From Clostridia bacterium (GTDB taxonomy: Bacteria > Bacillota > Clostridia > Christensenellales > Aristaeellaceae), in contig JAGBEX010000029.1 of NCBI GenBank assembly GCA_017936765.1, positions 38,787 to 102,786 on the forward strand: 64,000 nucleotides of DNA. The letters are read 5' to 3'. Positions 1 through 8,486 of the stretch are shown one piece after another. The notes under the pieces are model-generated. The model was not told the origin of the DNA, made no database searches, and saw only the letters and a program-made list of their open reading frames with translations. The position numbers were made by a program, and so were the translations under genes. The first letter of the stretch is position 1; the number at the start of each line of letters is the position of its first letter.

Positions 1-413
1 GCCTCATCGAAGAGGGTCACGCCCTTGATCTCCACAAAGCCCTGCTTCTCGCCAGCGCGATAGCTGAAGTCGAACCGGGACGCGCCGTAGGTGGTCTCGG
101 CCTTCAGGTCGGTGAGGCTGGGAAGATACCCGCCGCTGCGCGCCCATTCGGCAAAGATGAGGTTGGGGGCCTGGCTGTCCATGTTCACGGTATAGCCGCG
201 GCTTTCCACCGCCACCAGATCAAAGCGGGTCTTGCGGGCAGGATTGGCGCTTTCCTCCAGCCACACCCTGGCGCCGGGGAGCAGCAGCTCCTTGCAGCGG
301 CCGGTGTTCTTCACATGGCACACGGTGGAGGCGCCGTCCACCTCGCACAGGGCGATGAACCGGTTGGGCCGGGAGAGAAAGCGGGCCTCCTTCAAACGGT
401 GGTAGAGCTTCAC
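1..413 (-). CDS. sfsA: SfsA family DNA/RNA nuclease (partial, 5' part)
   Basis: The minus strand reads from a GTG at 413 and runs off the window after about 137 residues; the family is about 230 long. The visible part has the N-terminal OB-like region (KLYHRLKEARFLSRPNRFIA, CHVKNTGRCKELL) and the start of the catalytic domain with RFDF and the FVEIKGVTLF motif, whose Glu and Lys belong to a PD-(D/E)XK-like site. SfsA proteins bind DNA and some act as nucleases; the old link to sugar fermentation is indirect. The GTG overlaps the TGA of the upstream VanW gene in a GTGA junction, so the two are probably translationally coupled. Confidence 0.88.
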   Translation of the reverse strand, partial: MKLYHRLKEARFLSRPNRFIALCEVDGASTVCHVKNTGRCKELLLPGARVWLEESANPARKTRFDLVAVESRGYTVNMDSQAPNLIFAEWARSGGYLPSLTDLKAETTYGASRFDFSYRAGEKQGFVEIKGVTLFDE

Positions 414-1549
414 TGTTCCACCTTGTAGACCAGCATCAGCAGAGCGCCATCGTCGGAGGTGTGGCCTTCCACGCGGATGGGGAAATCGTAGTTGTTGCGG
501 AAACGCAGGTTCAGGTTATCGCTGCCCACGGCGGCGTCCACGCCATGGGGCAGGTATTTGGCACCGGCAGGGCCATGGGGACGGCGCTGGAGGATCTCCA
601 CACCGGGGAGCTGCAGCAGCGCATTGTACAGCGTGGAGGACACCTGGCAGGTGCCGCCGCCGTAGCCGGGTACGGACTCGCCGTTGATCAGCACCCATGC
701 CTTCTGGTAACCGTACTGGGGACGATAGGGACCCACCTGGGTGTTGAAGTTGAGGGATTCGCCGGGCTGCATCACCCGGGTGAGGCGGTCGCAGGCCACG
801 CGGATGTTGATGATGCGGCTGCGGTTGATGTCCGTCTGCACCATGGTGTAATAAGAGGTGTAGGCGGCGATGGGGGAATCTGCGCTGATGGGATCATCGG
901 TGGGGGACACGGGGATCAGGTCGGCGAGGTCATTCAGGTTGATGTAGCCATAGGTGCGCCAATAAGGCACGATGGCCCAGCCGTCTTGGATCTTCCATAT
1001 GCTCAGCTTGGTGCCGGGGTTCAGCACCACCCAGCTGTCGTCGGTATCGCTCATGGATTTGCGCACCTCGCACACAGCGGCGGTGGTAGCGACATAGGCC
1101 GACTTCTGCACACCATAGGGCGGGGTGTTGACGGGATCAACAGGGGTGACCTGATGGATGCGGTCGCGCTTGATGTAGCCAATGTCGTTGCCATAGCGGA
1201 CGATGGCCCAGTAGCTGCCCACATACAGCACATCGATGGGGCCGCTGGTGCGCACATAGGCCACGCGCTCGCTTTCCAGGCTGCGCTCCTTGAAGAAGCT
1301 GGAGGCGTCGGTGAGACGGCAGGTGTAGAGGGCGGGGGAATTCTTGTCGAAATCCTCGCGGTTCTTCTCCTGATAAACAGCACCCACCACCTGTGCGGGA
1401 GCTTCGTCCTCTTCCACTTCGTCCAGCTTGAGCAGCTCGTCCAGCTCCTCCTGGGAGAGGGATTCCCCGGCAGGCTCTTCGGCCAGGGAGGGGAGTGTGG
1501 AGAGCATCAGGCACAGCGCCATCATCAGCATCAGCAGGCGTTTCAGCAT
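410..1549 (-). CDS. Secreted VanW family protein with two SH3-like repeats
   Basis: A protein of 379 residues with a signal peptide (residues 1-23, ending LAEE) that should be exported. After an acidic stretch come two SH3b-like segments (about 70-140 and 145-215, with the matching phrases WAIVRYGNDIGYI and WAIVPYWRTYGYI). A VanW domain follows (about 240-365) with the hallmark GGGTCQVSSTLYNA. VanW proteins are linked to the cell envelope and to vancomycin-resistance clusters, but their activity is not defined. The start follows AAGGAGG by 10 bases. A promoter lies just upstream and sfsA is coupled downstream. A role in wall binding or remodelling is inference. Confidence 0.85.
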   Translation of the reverse strand: MLKRLLMLMMALCLMLSTLPSLAEEPAGESLSQEELDELLKLDEVEEDEAPAQVVGAVYQEKNREDFDKNSPALYTCRLTDASSFFKERSLESERVAYVRTSGPIDVLYVGSYWAIVRYGNDIGYIKRDRIHQVTPVDPVNTPPYGVQKSAYVATTAAVCEVRKSMSDTDDSWVVLNPGTKLSIWKIQDGWAIVPYWRTYGYINLNDLADLIPVSPTDDPISADSPIAAYTSYYTMVQTDINRSRIINIRVACDRLTRVMQPGESLNFNTQVGPYRPQYGYQKAWVLINGESVPGYGGGTCQVSSTLYNALLQLPGVEILQRRPHGPAGAKYLPHGVDAAVGSDNLNLRFRNNYDFPIRVEGHTSDDGALLMLVYKVEQ

Positions 1550-1591
1550 AGGTCAGGGACCTCCTTGGTAAAATCAAAGCATATCCACATC

Positions 1592-1620
1592 ATTATATCA
1601 TTGTGGAAGGAATGCCGCAA
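1592..1620 (-). promoter_or_regulatory. Promoter of the VanW-sfsA unit
   Basis: On the minus strand TTGCGG (1620-1615) and TATAAT (1597-1592) are separated by 17 bases, about 40 bases upstream of the VanW start codon. Confidence 0.6.
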
Positions 1621-1640
1621 GAGTTCCGGGCGGGGATTTA

Positions 1641-1672
1641 CAAAAATGGAGACAGCCGTGGTGGCTGTCTCC
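1641..1672 (-). terminator. Terminator after the sigma-partner gene
   Basis: On the minus strand a perfect 10-bp stem (GGAGACAGCC with GGCTGTCTCC) is followed by ATTTTTG. It lies just after the stop at 1679 and ends the ECF sigma unit before the VanW promoter. Confidence 0.75.
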
Positions 1673-1678
1673 GGGGGA

Positions 1679-2653
1679 TCATCCATTGCCCAGGGTGGTG
1701 TACTCCAGGCGTTCCAATTTGCCGGTCTGGGTGTTGATGCACACGGCGACGTAGTAGTTTGCACCATCCATGGTCAGCGTGGCGGAGAATACCCGCACAC
1801 GGATGCCGGCATCGGATTGGCGCAGGGCCGCGTACTGTGGGTTAAGTTCGCCGCCCATGATGGTGATGAGCTGCTCGTGGGTCAGGCCGAACTGGCGGGC
1901 AAGCGCCGAGTGGGCAGCGTCTGTCAGTGACTCTGCAGGGAGGTCGCCCGGTGCGGGTTCCACGTCCGTCAGCGGGTCGCCCCAAAGCTCGGTGCCCTCG
2001 ATGTAGTAGTAATCGACCTTCACATCGTCCTCAGCGTTGGTTTTCTCGGTGATGCTCCAGGCCTCGCGGGAGCCGGTGGTGCGGGCGTAGAGCAGCTGGG
2101 GCTGGCCCCAGGCTTCATGCTCCAGGCTGCCATCGGCCAGGAGGGCGAGGTCTACATCATCATGCGTCCAGCTGGCGGTGATGAAGCCGTGTTCCTTTTC
2201 CACGGTGTATTCACCGGCCAGGCGGGGGCTGATCTGCCCGTTGGTGTAGAAGCGAACCACCCAGCCGCTATCGGTGAGGCGGCAGTCGTCGCGGAAGACG
2301 CCCAGGGTTTGCAGGGTGAGGCCGTATTTCTCCATCACAGCCTGACGGGCGAGATGGACGGCTTCGGCGCGGGAATCGCTGGGAAGGTCGATGGCCGTAG
2401 CAATGGTGCCGGGCTGCGCAGCCACCACCGTGTCAGGCAATGCGGGGCGGTGCAGCAGGGAGAGGCTTACCAGGCCCACGGTCAGCAGCACCACGGCAAA
2501 GGCCAGGCCATAGCGCAGGGTGCTGCGGGGAATGCAGGGTTGCTTTTCTTCGTTCAGCTTGCGGAAAACAGCGTTGCTCAAGCGGCGATCCCATTGGACA
2601 TTGGCAAGCTGATGATCCACAAGCTGCTGGAACTCGTTGCGTTCAGTCCTCAT
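1679..2653 (-). CDS. Membrane-anchored partner of the ECF sigma factor (putative anti-sigma)
   Basis: The ATG at 2653 follows AAAGGTGG and lies 11 bases inside the end of the sigma factor gene, which implies translational coupling. The 324-residue protein has a short cytoplasmic N-terminus (1-45), one membrane segment (about 46-68, LRYGLAFAVVLLTVGLVSLS) and a 250-residue outer part. The outer part looks like repeated beta-rich units (for example VRVFSATLTMDGANYYVAVC near the end). The N-terminal segment has no zinc-finger HxxxCxxC motif, so it is not a ZAS-type anti-sigma. A role in restraining the sigma factor rests on gene order and topology only; the outer domain is not one I recognise. 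Confidence 0.7.
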   Translation of the reverse strand: MRTERNEFQQLVDHQLANVQWDRRLSNAVFRKLNEEKQPCIPRSTLRYGLAFAVVLLTVGLVSLSLLHRPALPDTVVAAQPGTIATAIDLPSDSRAEAVHLARQAVMEKYGLTLQTLGVFRDDCRLTDSGWVVRFYTNGQISPRLAGEYTVEKEHGFITASWTHDDVDLALLADGSLEHEAWGQPQLLYARTTGSREAWSITEKTNAEDDVKVDYYYIEGTELWGDPLTDVEPAPGDLPAESLTDAAHSALARQFGLTHEQLITIMGGELNPQYAALRQSDAGIRVRVFSATLTMDGANYYVAVCINTQTGKLERLEYTTLGNG

Positions 2654-3158
2654 TGAAATACCACCTTTCGAGCCTGCTGTGCAGGATGGTGTTGGCACGG
2701 TCGAGCCGCTGCTTGACGGTGGAAGGCGAAATGTGCAGCGCATCCGCCACTTCTTTCAGCTTCATGCCCTGGTAATAGCGCAGGAGAACCGCCTCGCGCA
2801 GCTTGTGGGGCAGGCTCATGACTTCGGTGATGACGGTTGCATCCGGCCAGATGCTTTCGCAGGTCGGTTCGGGCAGCAGATCCAGGGAAATGCGGCGGTC
2901 GGTATGGCGGAGCCACGCGGTGCGCAGGTAATCGCGGCAGGTGTTGATGGCAATGCTCATCAGCCACGAGCGCTCCCTGCTGGCATCCCGCAGATCATCA
3001 AGCCGCTTGTACGCCTTGAGAAAGGTATCCTGCACAGCATCCTCGGCCAGGGCGGCATCGCGGAGGTGGAGGGTACACATTCGCAGCAGCGTGCTGCCGT
3101 ACTGCGTCATGAGCCGTTCAAGGACGGCTTGCCTGTCAGGCGTCAGGTCGGGTTGCAT
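2643..3158 (-). CDS. ECF-type RNA polymerase sigma factor
   Basis: A protein of 171 residues, the usual size for this group. It has region 2 (about 14-80, with AEDAVQDTFLKAYKRLDDLR and RSWLMSIAINTCRDYLR) and region 4 (about 112-165, LPHKLREAVLLRYYQGMKLKE and HISPSTVKQRLDRA). The start follows AAAGGAGG by 8-9 bases. It directs RNA polymerase to a small regulon in response to a signal that is probably sensed by the membrane protein encoded next. The target promoters are not evident; no convincing self-promoter was found in the repeat-filled region upstream. Confidence 0.93.
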   Translation of the reverse strand: MQPDLTPDRQAVLERLMTQYGSTLLRMCTLHLRDAALAEDAVQDTFLKAYKRLDDLRDASRERSWLMSIAINTCRDYLRTAWLRHTDRRISLDLLPEPTCESIWPDATVITEVMSLPHKLREAVLLRYYQGMKLKEVADALHISPSTVKQRLDRANTILHSRLERWYFNED

Positions 3159-3219
3159 AAGGTCAACCTCCTTTCACATATATGACGAGGCGGGAAAAGA
3201 AAAAGGACACAAAGTTGGA

Positions 3220-3563
3220 AAAAATTCGGAATGCGGAATGCGGAATTCGGAATTTAGAGTGTGGCGGTGGGCGATCACGGAACGCCTGTACAGTATATAT
3301 GATACGGTATGGTGGATGCAACAGCCAATCCCTCCGTCAGCCCAAAGGGCTGACACCTCCCTTTACACAAGGGAGGCTTTTGGCGGGTGCATAGCCTAAC
3401 AGTCTTCGCGTCGCGGCGCAACCGTATTTGCGCCGTGACCCCTGCAAAGGAAAAACCCATCTTCCAATAACAGAAGATGGGTTTCGAAAGGGTCGAAGAC
3501 CCTTCGTGGTGGAGTCCAGAGGAGGCAAAGCCTCCTCTGGTGGGATTCCTAAGGGCAAAGCCC
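3220..3563. repeat. Dispersed stem-loop repeat, copy A
   Basis: There is no gene between the sigma factor and kduD. This stretch holds GGAATGCGGAAT-type short repeats (3225-3257), a TCAGCCC/GGGCTGA hairpin (near 3335), GGGAGG arms, and the phrase gtcgcggcgcaaccgtattt near 3410. Then, read on the minus strand from the kduD stop, come four hairpins in a row: CCTAAGGGC with GCCCTTAGG, CCAGAGGAGGC with GCCTCCTCTGG, CGAAGGGTC with GACCCTTTCG, and AACCCATCTTC with GAAGATGGGTT plus a T run. The last acts as a normal terminator for kduI-kduD. The same modules recur near 19.3-19.9, 45.1-45.3 and 63.8-64.0 kb. Confidence 0.8.
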
Positions 3564-4364
3564 TTAGGGCTGCTTGCCGATGTAGGCGAGGATGCCGCCG
3601 TCGACGTAGAGGATGTGGCCGTTGACGAAGTTGGATGCGTCGGAGGCCAGGAAGACGGCGGGAGCGGCCAGGTCTTCGGGGTTGCCCCAGCGGTTGGCAG
3701 GGGTCTTGGCCAGGATGAACTGGTCGAAGGGGTGGCGGCTGCCGTCGGGCTGGATCTCGCGCAGGGGAGCGGTCTGGGGGGTGGCGATGTAGCCGGGGCC
3801 AATGCCGTTGCACTGGATGTTATGGGCGCCGTATTCGGAGGCGATGTTCTTGGTGAGCATCTTCAGGCCACCCTTGGCAGCGGCGTAGGCGGAGACGGTC
3901 TCGCGGCCCAGCTCGGACATCATGGAGCAGATGTTGATGATCTTGCCGTGGCCCTTCTTGATCATGGAGGGGATCACAGCCTTGGCGCAGATGAAGGGGG
4001 CGTTGAGGTCAACGTCGATGACCTGACGGAACTGGTCGGCAGTCATTTCGCACATGGGGATGCGCTTGATGATGCCAGCGTTGTTCACCAGAATGTCGAT
4101 GATGCCGACTTCCTTTTCCACCTGAGCCACCAGGGCGTTGACGGCAGTCTCGTCGGTCACGTCGCAAACATAGCCGTGGGCCTTGATGCCCTTTTCTTCG
4201 TAGGCGGCCAGGCCCTTGTCCACCAGCTCCTGCTTGATGTCGTTGAAGACGATGGTGGCGCCTGCATCATGCAGGGCGCAGGCGATGGCGAAGCCGATGC
4301 CGTAGCTGGCGCCGGTGATGAGGGCGACCTTGCCCTTGAGGGAGAAGGATTCCATAACGTTCAT
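3564..4364 (-). CDS. kduD: SDR family 2-dehydro-3-deoxy-D-gluconate 5-dehydrogenase / gluconate 5-dehydrogenase
   Basis: A short-chain dehydrogenase of 266 residues. It has the nucleotide-binding TGASYGIG (17-24), NNAG, and the catalytic Ser/Tyr/Lys set (CSMMSE ... SAYAAAKGG). KduD interconverts 2,5-diketo-3-deoxygluconate and 2-keto-3-deoxygluconate with NAD(H), the step after KduI in uronate breakdown. It sits 27 bases after kduI on the same strand, which favours KduD over a plain gluconate 5-dehydrogenase, although the two families are close. The start follows AAAGGAG. The stop codon lies inside the first hairpin of the downstream array. Confidence 0.85.
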   Translation of the reverse strand: MNVMESFSLKGKVALITGASYGIGFAIACALHDAGATIVFNDIKQELVDKGLAAYEEKGIKAHGYVCDVTDETAVNALVAQVEKEVGIIDILVNNAGIIKRIPMCEMTADQFRQVIDVDLNAPFICAKAVIPSMIKKGHGKIINICSMMSELGRETVSAYAAAKGGLKMLTKNIASEYGAHNIQCNGIGPGYIATPQTAPLREIQPDGSRHPFDQFILAKTPANRWGNPEDLAAPAVFLASDASNFVNGHILYVDGGILAYIGKQP

Positions 4365-4391
4365 GATGGTAAGCTCCTTTCAATCGGTGGA

Positions 4392-5222
4392 TTACTTCAG
4401 ATCTTTGGTGGCAATGCCGTCCATGTCGTCGAAGTCCTGGTTCTCGCCGCACATGCCCCAGATGAAGGTGTAGTTCTGGGAGCCAGCGCCGGAGTGGATG
4501 GACCAAGAGGGGCTGATAACGGCCTCTTCGTTGCGCATGATGATGTGGCGGGTCTCGTTGCCCTCGCCCATGAAGTGCATCACGAAGGCGTCCTCAGGCA
4601 GGTCGAAGTAGAGGTAGACCTCCATGCGGCGGTCGTGAGTGTGGCAGGGCATGGTGTTCCACACGCTGCCGGGCTTCAGGCTGGTCATACCCATGACCAG
4701 CTGGCAGCTTTCCACCTGGCCGGGCAGGATGTATTTGCAAATGGTGCGGTGGTTGGAGGTCTCCAGGGCGCCCAGCTCCACGCGGACGCAGTCCTCGGGA
4801 CGGATGTACACGGTGGGGTACTCCTTGTGGGCGGGGCAGGAGTTGAAGTAGAAGTGGGCGGGCTGATCGGCATTGGTGCTTTCCAGCACGATATCCTTGC
4901 AGCCGCGGCCGATGTAGATGCCGTCGCGGGGACGCAGGGTGTACACGGTGCCGTCCACGGTCACCTTGCCCTCGCCGCCGATGTTGATGATGCCCATCTC
5001 ACGGCGCTGCAGGAAGTATTCAGCACGCAGCTCGTCGCCAGCATCGATGGACAGCGCCTTGGTGACAGGCACGGCGGCACCGGTGATGATGCGGTCGATG
5101 TGAGAGTAGACCATCTTGACTTCGTCGGCCACGAAGAGATTCTGGATGAGGAACTCCTCGCGCAGGCGGGCGGTGTCGTAGGTTTTAACGTCGCGGGGGG
5201 AGGAAGCAGTGCGAAGTTCCAT
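4392..5222 (-). CDS. kduI: 5-dehydro-4-deoxy-D-glucuronate isomerase
   Basis: The 276-residue length matches KduI exactly. It carries the cupin metal ligands (HTHDRRMEVY, giving His, His and Glu, and a later His in SWSIHSGAG) and the family phrases GIYIGRGCKDI and SLKPGSVWNTMPCHTHDRRM. It isomerises 5-keto-4-deoxyuronate, a product of pectin or glycosaminoglycan lyases, to 2,5-diketo-3-deoxygluconate. It is the first gene of a two-gene operon with kduD. The ATG follows AAAGGAGG. A weak minus-strand promoter candidate (TAAAAT near 5315) lies upstream, but I am not sure of it. Confidence 0.95.
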   Translation of the reverse strand: MELRTASSPRDVKTYDTARLREEFLIQNLFVADEVKMVYSHIDRIITGAAVPVTKALSIDAGDELRAEYFLQRREMGIINIGGEGKVTVDGTVYTLRPRDGIYIGRGCKDIVLESTNADQPAHFYFNSCPAHKEYPTVYIRPEDCVRVELGALETSNHRTICKYILPGQVESCQLVMGMTSLKPGSVWNTMPCHTHDRRMEVYLYFDLPEDAFVMHFMGEGNETRHIIMRNEEAVISPSWSIHSGAGSQNYTFIWGMCGENQDFDDMDGIATKDLK

Positions 5223-5404
5223 GGGACAGACCTCCTTTTATCATATGAAAATACTTACATTTTGGTGGAGCAGAGGAATGCAGATGAGCATTCAATTTTC
5301 CGCTAAGTCTATTTTACAAGGTCAAACAGCGTTTGAAAAGGGACAAAACGGACTTATACCAAACAAATGGCGAAAAAGTGACCAAATCAACACCCATTTT
5401 ATGC

Positions 5405-5433
5405 TTGTGTTTTGGAGAAACGTGTGGTATCAT
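5405..5433 (+). promoter_or_regulatory. secG promoter
   Basis: TTGTGT (5405-5410) and TATCAT (5428-5433) are 17 bases apart, followed by AAGGAGG eight bases before the secG ATG. Confidence 0.65.
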
Positions 5434-5463
5434 AGTTAAGCGAAACGCCAAGGAGGTTTTAAC

Positions 5464-5700
5464 ATGGGTGTTGTAAATGTGCTTCTTTCTATCGTGCTGA
5501 TCCTGGCTTGCCTGTTCATGATCGTGACCGTTCTGCTGCAGAGCAGCAATGCGAAGGGTCTGGGCGCTGTGGCTGGCCAGATGGAGAGCTACTTCAGCAA
5601 GAACAAGGCTAAGACCATCGACGCCAAGCTGGCTCTGGGTACCAAGATCGCTGCGGCTGTGTTCGTTGTGATTGCCCTGCTGATGCTGGTGCTGAACTAA
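5464..5700 (+). CDS. secG: Preprotein translocase subunit SecG
   Basis: A 78-residue protein with two membrane segments (about 3-25 and 57-76) joined by a loop with the SecG signature LLQSSNAKGLGAV. SecG joins SecYE in the inner-membrane channel and helps SecA-driven export. It stands alone with its own promoter and a terminator pair behind it. In Firmicutes secG is often followed by rnr and smpB; that arrangement is not seen here. Confidence 0.95.
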   Translation: MGVVNVLLSIVLILACLFMIVTVLLQSSNAKGLGAVAGQMESYFSKNKAKTIDAKLALGTKIAAAVFVVIALLMLVLN

Positions 5701-5725
5701 GCTTTCCGCTTCTGCTGAACGGTGT

Positions 5726-5766
5726 AAAAAGGCTGCTTCCTGCATACTGAGGATAGCGGCCTTTTT
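5726..5766 (+). terminator. secG terminator
   Basis: AAAAAGGCTGC pairs with GCGGCCTTTTT around a 20-base loop, ending in T5, 26 bases after the secG stop. Confidence 0.75.
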
Positions 5767-5783
5767 GCGTAGGTGAAAAACAC

Positions 5784-5823
5784 AAAAAATACACGCTGCT
5801 ACATAACGGCAGCGTGTATTTTT
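5784..5823. terminator. Bidirectional terminator
   Basis: A perfect stem (AATACACGCTGC with GCAGCGTGTATT) is flanked by A and T runs on both sides. It separates secG from the convergent gene at 5839-6372. Confidence 0.85.
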
Positions 5824-5838
5824 GTGGTATAATTTACT

Positions 5839-6372
5839 TTATTCTGCTGCGTGAGGAACAATCAGCTCAGCGCCGATCTGGGCGGGGAGAGACATGGTCA
5901 TGGCACCGTTGAAATACACGGTCACCTGGCTGCCAGGCTCCAGACCGACAAGCTGCTCCGCCAGGGCATTGACTTGAATGATCTCCATGCCATCGTCCAG
6001 GGTGAAGCCGTTTTCCGTCAGTTCCACAATGGCGCCGGTGCGGGCATAGCAGCCAATGCGCAGGGCGTTGATCTGCGGGGGCAGGGAGCGAGTCATCATA
6101 CCGTTGTAGAGGACGTGGATCAGCGCGCCCACCGCAGGCGTTTCGCCCTCGACGATGGTCTCGTCATAGATATTGACCTGCACCTGCTGGCCGTCGGTGT
6201 TCTCGATGAGATAATGATCAGGGGCGATCTCCAGGATGATACCGGTCATTTCGAAGATGTTTTCAACATCCTCGGTGGTTTCAACCTCGACAGGGGGCTG
6301 GGCGGTGACATTGGCGAACAGACCCAGCAGCGCAATGGCAATAACGGACAGGATAGCAATGAATTTCGTCAT
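5839..6372 (-). CDS. Secreted protein of unknown function with an internal duplication
   Basis: A protein of 177 residues with a signal peptide (about 1-24, cut after VTA). The mature part holds two related halves of about 60 residues. Compare VGALIHVLYNGMMTRSLPPQ with GSQVTVYFNGAMTMSLPAQ, each preceded by a strand-rich segment (ILEIAPDHYLIEN, IVELTENGFTLDD). This suggests two small beta-barrel (OB-like) domains. I do not recognise a named family. The start follows AAGGAGG. It is a single gene between a bidirectional terminator and the promoter region of the GGDEF gene. Confidence 0.75.
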   Translation of the reverse strand: MTKFIAILSVIAIALLGLFANVTAQPPVEVETTEDVENIFEMTGIILEIAPDHYLIENTDGQQVQVNIYDETIVEGETPAVGALIHVLYNGMMTRSLPPQINALRIGCYARTGAIVELTENGFTLDDGMEIIQVNALAEQLVGLEPGSQVTVYFNGAMTMSLPAQIGAELIVPHAAE

Positions 6373-6495
6373 GGTGGTTACCTCCTTGATTGTGGTTACA
6401 TTCTATCAGACGAATCAGACGCAAAATTGTTCCCACAAAAATTAGTTTTTTTCATACGATTTTGATGCCTTTTGATTTTCGGGCAGTATGCAAGG

Positions 6496-6524
6496 TTGCA
6501 TAAGGTGACACGTTGTGGTATACT
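6496..6524 (+). promoter_or_regulatory. Promoter of the GGDEF sensor gene
   Basis: TTGCAT (6496-6501) and TATACT (6519-6524) have a 17-base spacer, 43 bases before the ATG at 6568. Confidence 0.7.
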
Positions 6525-6567
6525 AACCATGCAACCGGGTGAAACCTAAAAATAACCTAACGAGCGG

Positions 6568-8454
6568 ATGGGCTTGCAAATGAGAAGAAAGCGTATTGCG
6601 GCTTTGATGGCCGGACTGGACAAGGAATACCAGCAGGACTTCTCCAAGGGAATGGCGAAGGCTGCGGCTCTGCACGATATTGACCTGTGCATTTTCAACT
6701 GCCAGGGTCAGGCAGAGGAGGACGTGATCCGCAATGACATGGGCGAGAATTCCATTTTCGACCTGCCGGATCTGAAATCCTTCGATGGTGTGGTGGCGCT
6801 GTGCTATACCATGGTGTCCTCCATGGCGCTGGATCATATCAACGAGCTGCTGGGCGAATTGGGCGATGTGCCGCTGGTGACCATCGATACCTTTATCGAG
6901 TCTGCCATTGAGGTCACCTTCGACGATGTGACCAGCGTGCAGGAGCTGATGCGCCACATGATTGTGGAGCATGGCTATCGCCGCTTTGCGCTGGTGACTG
7001 GCCCCATGGGCAACAAGGTGGCCATGGGACGCTATAACACCTGTGTGGAAATGCTGCGGGATCATCGCTGCCAGCTGGATTATGTGTTTGACGGCAGCTG
7101 GACCCGCGATGGCGGACGCACCGCCGCAGCCAGTATGCTGAAGGATCCCAAAGGCCTGCCGGAGGTGGTGATCTGCGGCAACGACGACATGGCCTTTGGT
7201 GTGATGGAAGGCCTGAGCGCCGGCGGCGTCCGTGTGCCTGAAGACGTGAAGGTCACCGGCTTCGATGCCCTGCGCGAGGCAGTTGGCCGCGGCCTGACCA
7301 CCATTCTGCGTCCCTCCAAGGACGCGGGCATTGCCAGCGTGAACATCCTGGTGGACTGGATGAACGGCCACAAGCCGGAGAACCGCCTGGTGACCCTGCC
7401 CACCCGTGTGATCCTGGGTTCCTCCTGCGGCTGCGAAGCCAAGGCGGGTACGGCAGAAAAGTATATGCGCAAGATGAGCGAGCAGCATCGTAACATCGAG
7501 CGTAGCCTGATGCGGGCTTCCAGCTTCTCCAGCTCGCTGGCTGGGGTTTCCGGCCAGGTGGAGGCGGGCAAGGTGATCGCCAATTTCGCGGGCGGCTGGG
7601 GCGTAAACGATATGCACGTGTGCGTAACGCCGGACTTCCTGAACCCGGAGGCGGGCGATCAGGGCGAAGGCTACCCCGAGCGGATGCTGCTGCTGGCCTC
7701 CTGGTCTGGCGGCAAGGAGCGGGTGCAGACCACCTTTGACACCCACGACCTGCTGCCTATTCTGACCCAGCAGCACGAAAAGCCCCTGGCGCTGGTGTTC
7801 AGTCCCTTGTATTATCTGGACAAGAACTTCGGCTATGCGGTGTTCGACCTGAAGCACGCCACGGGCTTTGAGCTTTATTCCGTGCTGACGCTGCTGGGCG
7901 GCGCGCTGATGAGCCTGAACCTGAAATGCACCGTTACAGCCTATGCCACGGCACTGGAGGATATGTCCATCCATGACCCGCTGACGGGCCTGTATAACCG
8001 CCGCGGCTACAACCAGCTGGCTCCCATGCGCTTTGACGAGGCCAAGGAGCAGGCGCAATGCTTTGCCGTGATCAGCTGCGACATGGACGGCATGAAGCGC
8101 ATCAACGACGAATATGGCCACATGGCTGGCGATACCGCCATTACCCGCATGGGGCGCGCCCTGCGGGTGCTGGAAATGGACGGCATGACCTGCGTCCACA
8201 TCAGCGGTGACGAGTTCATTGCCGTGGGCACCGTGCGGGATGCCGACCACGCTGCCCAGCTGGGCGAGAGCCTGCACCTGGCCATTGACGACATCAACCA
8301 CCGGGACCGCTGGATCACCGATATCGGCGCCAGCGTGGGCGTGTTTGCCTCTGTTCCCAGGGAAAACGACAAGCTGGATGATTTCCTCATCCGTGCTGAC
8401 GGCGCGATGTACCGCAACAAGCGCAGCCGCCGCCGGGACAGCCGAGCTGAATAA
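6568..8454 (+). CDS. Cytoplasmic GGDEF protein with a LacI/PBP1-like sensor domain
   Basis: A protein of 628 residues. Residues 5-290 resemble the periplasmic-binding-protein-like sensor of LacI regulators (RKRIAALMAGL, HGYRRFALVTGP, VVICGNDDMAFGVMEGLSAG, VKVTGFDALREA) but without a helix-turn-helix. There is then a linker, a region that may be GAF-like (330-450), and a GGDEF domain (about 465-620). The GGDEF domain has HDPLTGLYNRRGYNQL and the active-site variant SGDEF. There is no signal peptide or membrane segment, so it would read a cytoplasmic ligand and make cyclic di-GMP. The first Gly of GGDEF is Ser and I see no RxxD inhibitory site, so activity is probable but not certain. The ATG at 6580 is an alternative start. 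Confidence 0.85.
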   Translation: MGLQMRRKRIAALMAGLDKEYQQDFSKGMAKAAALHDIDLCIFNCQGQAEEDVIRNDMGENSIFDLPDLKSFDGVVALCYTMVSSMALDHINELLGELGDVPLVTIDTFIESAIEVTFDDVTSVQELMRHMIVEHGYRRFALVTGPMGNKVAMGRYNTCVEMLRDHRCQLDYVFDGSWTRDGGRTAAASMLKDPKGLPEVVICGNDDMAFGVMEGLSAGGVRVPEDVKVTGFDALREAVGRGLTTILRPSKDAGIASVNILVDWMNGHKPENRLVTLPTRVILGSSCGCEAKAGTAEKYMRKMSEQHRNIERSLMRASSFSSSLAGVSGQVEAGKVIANFAGGWGVNDMHVCVTPDFLNPEAGDQGEGYPERMLLLASWSGGKERVQTTFDTHDLLPILTQQHEKPLALVFSPLYYLDKNFGYAVFDLKHATGFELYSVLTLLGGALMSLNLKCTVTAYATALEDMSIHDPLTGLYNRRGYNQLAPMRFDEAKEQAQCFAVISCDMDGMKRINDEYGHMAGDTAITRMGRALRVLEMDGMTCVHISGDEFIAVGTVRDADHAAQLGESLHLAIDDINHRDRWITDIGASVGVFASVPRENDKLDDFLIRADGAMYRNKRSRRRDSRAE

Positions 8455-8456
8455 CG

Positions 8457-8482
8457 AAAAAAGGAAGCGAAAGCTTCCTTTT
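8457..8482. terminator. Bidirectional terminator
   Basis: AAAAAAGGAAGC, loop GAAA, then GCTTCCTTTT. It lies between the convergent GGDEF and LysM genes. Confidence 0.85.
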
Positions 8483-8486
8483 CTCA

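Noticed and set aside
3477..5306. Long plus-strand frame opposite kduI-kduD
   Set aside because: It is the complement of two well-supported genes and starts inside a repeat.
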